A stretch of DNA of 64,000 bases, from NCBI RefSeq assembly GCF_003467125.1, contig NZ_QSFA01000007.1, forward strand, positions 23,733 through 87,732. Reading direction: 5' to 3'. Every line of letters begins with the position of its first letter. Positions within the stretch are counted from its first letter, which is position 1. A program made the position numbers and the translations under genes. The stretch is from Megasphaera sp. AM44-1BH (GTDB taxonomy: Bacteria; Bacillota; Negativicutes; Veillonellales; Megasphaeraceae). Shown piece after piece: positions 59,686-64,000 of the stretch. Below the pieces are notes generated by a model. That model did no database searches. It worked only from the letters and a program-made list of their open reading frames with translations, and was not told the origin of the DNA.

Positions 59686-60066
59686 TCAGAAATCCGTGTC
59701 AGGCGGTTCTTTTTCATCCATAATGGCTTCGGCACCGCGGTCTCCCGTGCGGATACGGACGGCATCTTCTACGTTGAACACGAAGATTTTGCCATCGCCC
59801 GGTTCCCCGGTCTGGCAGATGCGCATGGCCGTTTCGATGACGTCATCGACAGGGACTTCGCAGACGACCGTTTCCACTTTGATATGGGGGAGGAGATTTA
59901 CCTTGTATTCCTTGCCCCGGTATACTTCGATGTGGCCTTTCTGTGTGCCGCAGCCATAGACCTGGCTGACCGTGATGCCCATGACGCCGATGGCGTTCAG
60001 GGCGGCTTTGAGTTCGTCCAGCTTGCTCGGACGGGTCACGATGTCTATCTTTGTAATTTTTCTCAT
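59686..60066 (-). CDS. Nitrogen regulatory PII protein
   Basis: A 126-residue PII protein (GlnB/GlnK type). The T-loop contains Tyr in RGKEYKVNLLPHIKVE, the site of uridylylation in some lineages; the B-loop is TGEPGDGKIFV and the C-loop has RIRTGDRGAEA. It senses ATP/ADP and 2-oxoglutarate and should block AmtB when ammonium is high, as it is cotranscribed with amtB (GlnK-like). The frame opens at a TTG (60072), but the ATG at 60066 fits the family and follows AGGAG. Confidence 0.95.
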   Translation of the reverse strand: MRKITKIDIVTRPSKLDELKAALNAIGVMGITVSQVYGCGTQKGHIEVYRGKEYKVNLLPHIKVETVVCEVPVDDVIETAMRICQTGEPGDGKIFVFNVEDAVRIRTGDRGAEAIMDEKEPPDTDF

Positions 60067-60105
60067 ATACAATCACTCCTGCATTGGGAAATATATCTAT
60101 AAATA

Positions 60106-60184
60106 GCATCAGCGGCGGGATTGTTTGTTAAGGAGATACATGTAACACGTCTTGGGATCGTCATGTCAATCCCGCAGCTGATGC
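60106..60184 (-). repeat. Long stem-loop between amtB and the PII gene
   Basis: GCATCAGCGGCGGGATTG (60106-60123) and CAATCCCGCAGCTGATGC (60167-60184) pair in 17 of 18 positions around a 43-base loop. A second hairpin, CCAGTG/CACTGG, lies at about 60191-60223. There is no T run, so they may act in RNA processing or stability. Confidence 0.72.
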
Positions 60185-60236
60185 AGCAAAGACCAGTGCT
60201 TGGGTAAGGGTGTGACACTGGCCGTTGCTGTCCATA

Positions 60237-61538
60237 TTATAATGTCTGCTGCATATAACCGCGTTCGCCGTGTTCATTGATATCGAGACCGACCACTTCT
60301 TCATCGGCATCGACACGGAAATTCGTGAAGAGGCTGATGATTTTGTAGAGGATGACAGATCCGATAATAGCCAGCGCGTATGCAACGACTGTCGAAATGA
60401 CCTGTGCCATCAGGAGGTGGGCATCGCCATAGAAAAGGCCGTTGGCCCCGTCCGGATTGACTTCTACCGTAGCCCAGAGGCCCGTAGCGATGGAACCCCA
60501 CGTGCCGCCTACACCGTGGATGCCAAAAGCATCGAGGGCGTCGTCATAGCCCAGACGGCTCTTGCAGACGGCAACGGCCAGATAGCAGACGATACCGCTG
60601 ATAGCACCGATATAGAGAGCCGGAAGGGGGGCGACGAACCCGGCAGCCGGCGTAATGGCTACGAGACCGGCGATGCAGCCTGATGCGGCTCCCAGGACGG
60701 TCGGTTTGCCATTGATGAACCATTCGATGAGGACCCAGGAAACGGTAGCGGCAGCCGCTGCGGCCTGGGAACAGATGAAGGCGCTGGCTGCCAGTGCATT
60801 GGCACCGAGAGCACTGCCGGCGTTAAAGCCGAACCAGCCGAACCATAAGAGCGTAGCTCCCAGGACGACCATGGGCATATTGTGCGGAATAATAGGATAT
60901 TTGCCGAGACCGCGGCGTTTGCCGATGAGCAGGCAGAGCGTGAGTCCCGATACACCGGAAAGGATGTGGATGACGAGTCCGCCAGCAAAGTCGAGTGCGC
61001 CGAGCTGGGCCAGGAAACCACCGCCCCAGACCCAGTGAGCCATGGGGTTGTAAATGAAGATAGCCCATAACAAGATAAAAATGCAGAAAGCACGGAATTT
61101 GACCCGTTCGGCAAAGGCGCCGGTGATCAGAGCCGGCGTAATGACAGCAAACATGCACTGGAATGCGACAAAGGCCAGTTCGGGAATTGTACCGCCGGAA
61201 AGGCACTGCATGCCCACACCGGCCAGCCCGATTTTGTCAAGGCTTCCGATAAAGCCGTGGATATCGGTGCCGAATGTCATGGCATATCCCAGGATAATCC
61301 ATTCGACAGAAATCATGGCGACGATGAAGAAACTCTGCATAATCGTCGTCAGTACGTTTTTACTGCGGACCATACCGCCATAGAAAAAGCCGAGGCCCGG
61401 GGTCATGATGAAGACCAGGGCGGCGGAAATCAGCACCCAGGCCGTATCCCCCGTGTCGATGGTTCCGCTCCCGTCAGCAGCCAGTGCAGTAGGCGCTATG
61501 AGCAGGAACCAGGAAAACAAACACCAAAATTTTTTCAT
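60237..61538 (-). CDS. amtB: Ammonium transporter
   Basis: A 433-residue Amt-family channel with an N-terminal signal peptide (LFSWFLLIAPTALAA) and 11 helices. Visible are the family motif MTPGLGFFYGGMVRSKN, the external site region around WVWGGGFL, the pore-lining His in VIHILSGVSG and the second in AFGIHGVGGTWG. The C-terminus (VVGLDINEHGERGY) is the PII-controlled tail. The frame opens at 61583, but the ATG at 61538 has AGGGGTGA and starts the signal peptide. First gene of amtB-PII, with a long hairpin-rich leader. Confidence 0.96.
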   Translation of the reverse strand: MKKFWCLFSWFLLIAPTALAADGSGTIDTGDTAWVLISAALVFIMTPGLGFFYGGMVRSKNVLTTIMQSFFIVAMISVEWIILGYAMTFGTDIHGFIGSLDKIGLAGVGMQCLSGGTIPELAFVAFQCMFAVITPALITGAFAERVKFRAFCIFILLWAIFIYNPMAHWVWGGGFLAQLGALDFAGGLVIHILSGVSGLTLCLLIGKRRGLGKYPIIPHNMPMVVLGATLLWFGWFGFNAGSALGANALAASAFICSQAAAAAATVSWVLIEWFINGKPTVLGAASGCIAGLVAITPAAGFVAPLPALYIGAISGIVCYLAVAVCKSRLGYDDALDAFGIHGVGGTWGSIATGLWATVEVNPDGANGLFYGDAHLLMAQVISTVVAYALAIIGSVILYKIISLFTNFRVDADEEVVGLDINEHGERGYMQQTL

Positions 61539-61567
61539 ACCTGTCACCCCTCTGGTGGACTGCAAAA

Positions 61568-61618
61568 GAAAGAGGCCCTGCACAGCACGTGGAGGTTGAT
61601 GCTGGCAGGACCTCTTTG
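61568..61618 (-). terminator. Second hairpin of the amtB leader (attenuator-like)
   Basis: On the minus strand AAAGAGGTCCTGC and GCAGGGCCTCTTT pair with one mismatch, and an inner AGCA/TGCT stem; followed by CTTTTGC. The T run is short. It lies 30 bases before the amtB start. Confidence 0.6.
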
Positions 61619-61716
61619 TCCCCTCATACAGACAAGCCTTTTACTTCCCCTCGAAACAACCTGCCTGCTCTTATTCTATTGCAGTACGAATAAATGATTA
61701 TCAATAGAGAAACAGA

Positions 61717-61761
61717 AAAGCCCGGCTATAGCACGCTACGGTGTGTGCACAGCCGGGCTTC
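61717..61761 (-). terminator. First hairpin of the amtB leader (terminator-like)
   Basis: On the minus strand AAGCCCGGCT and AGCCGGGCTT flank a 24-base region with an inner hairpin, then TTTCTGTTT. It starts about 25 bases after the expected transcription start. Confidence 0.65.
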
Positions 61762-61789
61762 ATCGCCCTGTGTTCTATTGATGACATTC

Positions 61790-61818
61790 ATTATAGTTGT
61801 AAATACAGGGATTGTCAA
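61790..61818 (-). promoter_or_regulatory. Consensus promoter of the amtB operon
   Basis: TTGACA (61818-61813), 17 bases, TATAAT (61795-61790) on the minus strand, 250 bases before amtB. Confidence 0.88.
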
Positions 61819-61839
61819 TAAATTTTTATGAAAGCAACC

Positions 61840-62484
61840 AACTTTTTGATAGTTTTATCGTGAAACGAACTGGCTTCCCGGGAACCTGGGGCAGCAGGCC
61901 GGTTTTGTTCCCTGCTTACCGCCGGATGTCGAAGTTTTTCTTTTCTGCTGCAAATGTTGAACTGTCAACTAGTAATCACTTTGTATTACGGTCAGGACAA
62001 GTTTCTGGCATAGTATGTCCCCAACGGTATATCGGTCAGATAGCAGACGGCGGCTCTATTTCTGGCAGAAAGATTAGAAAAAGTTCTGCATCATATACTA
62101 TATGTGGGGGAGTCTGGAAGAGAACCGGGAATTTCCTGGCATGAACCGGCTTGACAAAAATACGCCAGTTTGTTCCGCTTTTTGTGGTTCTCCCGTCCTG
62201 CATCCCCTAAGTATATACAAAAGTATACTATCGACAGAACATGTTTTGTTATATACTAATATCATCAAAAGAGAAGAACGTTGAAATCTATCTTCTGCCC
62301 ATATCAGGACGGAAGAAATGAAAAGAAACAGTAAATTTACCTGAGTGAATATGAGAAAATCCCACTTGTGACAAAAAATGCACTTTTAATGACACGAAAG
62401 CTTTTCGAAGGAAAGCACGTGATATAATGCAAGTGCAATGAGAAATGACGGATGCTCATATCATATATTGAAAGGAGGTATACT
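61840..62484. other. Gene-free 640-base intergenic region
   Basis: I see no convincing gene. Short open frames here lack Shine-Dalgarno sites and family features. It holds a GGGAAC/GTTCCC inverted repeat (61880-61912), palindromes GTATATAC (62211-62218) and AGTATACT (62222-62229) just four bases apart, and TATAAT (62423-62428), a possible -10 of the response regulator gene. Confidence 0.6.
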
Positions 62485-63216
62485 ATGCTGAGGATTGCCC
62501 TTTGTGACGATATACCGGAACAGCTGGATATCATGGAAAACGCCGTGCGTACGTATTTTGCAGACAGCACGTATGAAATCAAAATTTCCCGGTATGATAA
62601 TGCCATGCTGTTTCTGGATGCCTTTGAAGAAGAAATGAATTTTGATATCGTACTGCTCGATATCTGTATGCCCGGTATGCTGGGAACTGATGTCGCAACC
62701 GAAATGCGAAACCAGAAAAGCCGGGCGGAAATCATCTTTCTTTCGACGAGCGATGAGTTTGCAGTCGATGCCTTCGGTGTCCAGGCCGCGCATTACCTCG
62801 TCAAACCGTTTACACAAAAACAGTTTGATCAGGCTATGAACCGGGTCATGGAAAGCATCCGGCAGCGGCATAGCAAAAAAATCATTTTCCGTCTTGTTGG
62901 GGGCGGCATACAGGTGGAAGAAATCAATGACATCCTGTTTGTAGAAAGTAAAGGCCATATCCAGAAAGTATATACCCACGATGGGGCGGTTCTGGAGACG
63001 CGCCAGGCCCTGGCACAGCTGCTTGCGACACTGGATTCCATTTCTCCCGGCCAGTTTATTTCACCGGGCAAAGGGTATATCGTAAATCAGGCGGCCATTC
63101 ATGTCATCAAAAGCGATTATATCGAAATCCAGGGATATCAGATTCCGCTGGCAAAACGGAAATACCGCCAATTCCAGGAAGAATATTTTAAGTTTATTTT
63201 TAAAAAAGAAGCATAA
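62485..63216 (+). CDS. LytTR-family response regulator
   Basis: A 243-residue response regulator of the AgrA/LytR type. The receiver has the acidic pair in ALCDDIP, phospho-acceptor Asp59 in VLLDICMPGML, the Thr/Ser in IIFLSTSDE and Lys in HYLVKPFTQ. The C-terminal LytTR DNA-binding domain runs from about residue 135 (KIIFRLVGGGIQVEEINDIL; GQFISPGKGYIVN). No histidine kinase is adjacent. The frame opens at 62452, but the ATG at 62485 follows AAAGGAGG. It lies directly before a surface adhesin gene, a likely target. Confidence 0.93.
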   Translation: MLRIALCDDIPEQLDIMENAVRTYFADSTYEIKISRYDNAMLFLDAFEEEMNFDIVLLDICMPGMLGTDVATEMRNQKSRAEIIFLSTSDEFAVDAFGVQAAHYLVKPFTQKQFDQAMNRVMESIRQRHSKKIIFRLVGGGIQVEEINDILFVESKGHIQKVYTHDGAVLETRQALAQLLATLDSISPGQFISPGKGYIVNQAAIHVIKSDYIEIQGYQIPLAKRKYRQFQEEYFKFIFKKEA

Positions 63217-63309
63217 AAATTCTGAAAAAACAGATTTTTTGTGAGGTCTTATTTTTGTACGCAAATTTAGAGATATAGATGAATTTTTATACAGAAAGGA
63301 AGCGAACAC

Positions 63310-64000
63310 ATGAATAAGATATTTAAAGTCATCTGGAGTAAATCAAGAAATTGCTACGTCGTAGCTTCGGAATTAGCCAAAGGCACGAGCAAATCCACGA
63401 GCACGGGCCGCATGGCGAAACGGGCTGCACTGGCAGCCGTAGCAGCACTTCTGCTGTTCCCCGTCGGAGGATATAGCTATGCAGCGGATACGGCGACGGT
63501 AACTGATACTAGTGGCAATCAGCAAACGGTTTATACCAAAGAAGGGGTAGATAACGGGATAACGAGCCTGCAGGAAGATATTCAAAAATCTAATCAGCAA
63601 GTTCAAACTAGCCTTCAGGCCAGTGCTGATGCCATTACTGAAATCCAGCAAAACATGACGGACCAGAAAACCAGCACGGCCCTTCATATTTCCAGCACCG
63701 GCGATTTGATTGTAGGCACTAAAGAAAACCAGACAGTCAAAGACATGGAAATCCGTGGGCAATTGACTTCCGGTTCGATTTCTACTGGTGATATCACCTC
63801 TAGTGGTGATGTATCGGTAGCAGGGAAAGTAGAAGCGGAAGCTGTTTACGATGATACAACGAAGACCGGAAACTATGTGGTCCAAACCAATAGTGTGGGG
63901 GCTAACCTTTCCGCTCTCGATACCCAGGTTAAATCCAATGCTGATGCGATTGAGGAAGAAGCACGTAAGCGCAAATATTCGGTTACCAATCTGGAAAATG
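63310..64000 (+). CDS. Autotransporter adhesin with ESPR signal, N-terminal part
   Basis: The first 230 residues of a surface protein that continues past the window. It starts with an extended signal peptide region (MNKIFKVIWSKSRNCYVVAS), then a twin basic-hydrophobic signal core (RAALAAVAALLLFPVGG) cleaved near SYAA. The passenger begins with polar, coiled-coil-like repeats (ITSLQEDIQKSNQQVQTSLQ; NLSALDTQVKSNADAIEEEA) and beta segments (TGDLIVGTKENQTVKDMEI), as in trimeric autotransporters of Negativicutes. It needs an outer membrane. AAAGGAAG precedes the ATG. Type Va or Vc cannot be told without the C-terminus. Confidence 0.88.
   Translation, partial: MNKIFKVIWSKSRNCYVVASELAKGTSKSTSTGRMAKRAALAAVAALLLFPVGGYSYAADTATVTDTSGNQQTVYTKEGVDNGITSLQEDIQKSNQQVQTSLQASADAITEIQQNMTDQKTSTALHISSTGDLIVGTKENQTVKDMEIRGQLTSGSISTGDITSSGDVSVAGKVEAEAVYDDTTKTGNYVVQTNSVGANLSALDTQVKSNADAIEEEARKRKYSVTNLEN

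Noticed and set aside
61812..62284. Two short plus-strand open frames
   Set aside because: No Shine-Dalgarno, no hydrophobic or domain pattern, and composition typical of intergenic DNA; treated as gene-free.
1..64000. CRISPR array, insertion sequence, prophage or integrase site
   Set aside because: No regularly spaced direct repeats, transposase, integrase or phage structural genes are visible. The tRNA-Thr gene has no integrase beside it.

Overview
The window looks like chromosome of a diderm Firmicute of the Negativicutes, most likely Megasphaera or a close relative; the genus is an inference. It mixes Firmicute-type RNA regulators (a T-box, a SAM-I riboswitch, a yybP-ykoY manganese riboswitch) and strong sigma-A promoters with outer-membrane traits (an ESPR-type autotransporter, an ArnT-like glycosyltransferase). 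Coding is dense, G+C moderate, intergenic DNA AT-rich. I found no insertion sequence, prophage, rRNA or CRISPR array.

Layout. 1-1735 (minus): start of an Mrp-type ATPase, a DUF134 regulator, a nicotinamidase and a TenI/ThiE-like protein. 2113-7000 (plus): a LuxR regulator, then two different Cys/Met gamma-lyase-family enzymes flanking a BrnQ transporter. 7207-9404 (minus): thiS-thiG-thiH behind a perfect promoter and a terminator hairpin. 9662-16721 (plus): a eukaryotic-type hexokinase, then MocR regulator, YhaO nuclease and YhaN ATPase. 17051-20468: a TRAP-TAXI transporter with DUF1850 protein. 20566-24113: murI, a GNAT protein, split transketolase, tRNA-Thr(CGT). 24338-30713: ferredoxin, mycothione-reductase-like flavoprotein, secreted esterase, HD phosphohydrolase, PIN-PhoH protein, LysE exporter.

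30838-38594: a regulator with a GGDEF-like segment diverges from a YkvI-type transporter and class-III aminotransferase. Next come a SAM riboswitch with metQ, a Mn riboswitch with a terC gene cut by an in-frame TGA, a pyridoxal-kinase-like protein with altered catalytic motifs and a GNAT protein. 38690-44992: cysteine desulfidase, aspartase, an unknown exported protein, a probable valine T-box driving a BASS symporter, a radical SAM protein. 45146-48205: an arsenic operon (permease, ArsR, ACR3, ArsC, thioredoxin-like). 48285-61538: glutamate synthase large subunit, envelope and DNA-repair genes (UDG-like, GT39, DedA, acyltransferase 3), MgtC, an aminotransferase and amtB-PII. 62485-64000: a LytTR response regulator and the start of a surface adhesin.

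The main theme is amino-acid and nitrogen/sulfur metabolism: gamma-lyases, cysteine desulfidase, aspartase, aminotransferases, methionine uptake, GOGAT and ammonium uptake, with much RNA-level control. The best candidates for undescribed biology are the valine T-box/BASS unit, the regulator/YkvI/aminotransferase locus with its palindrome, the gamma-lyase/BrnQ/gamma-lyase cluster, and the leaders of thiS and amtB. No clearly new multi-gene system stands out.
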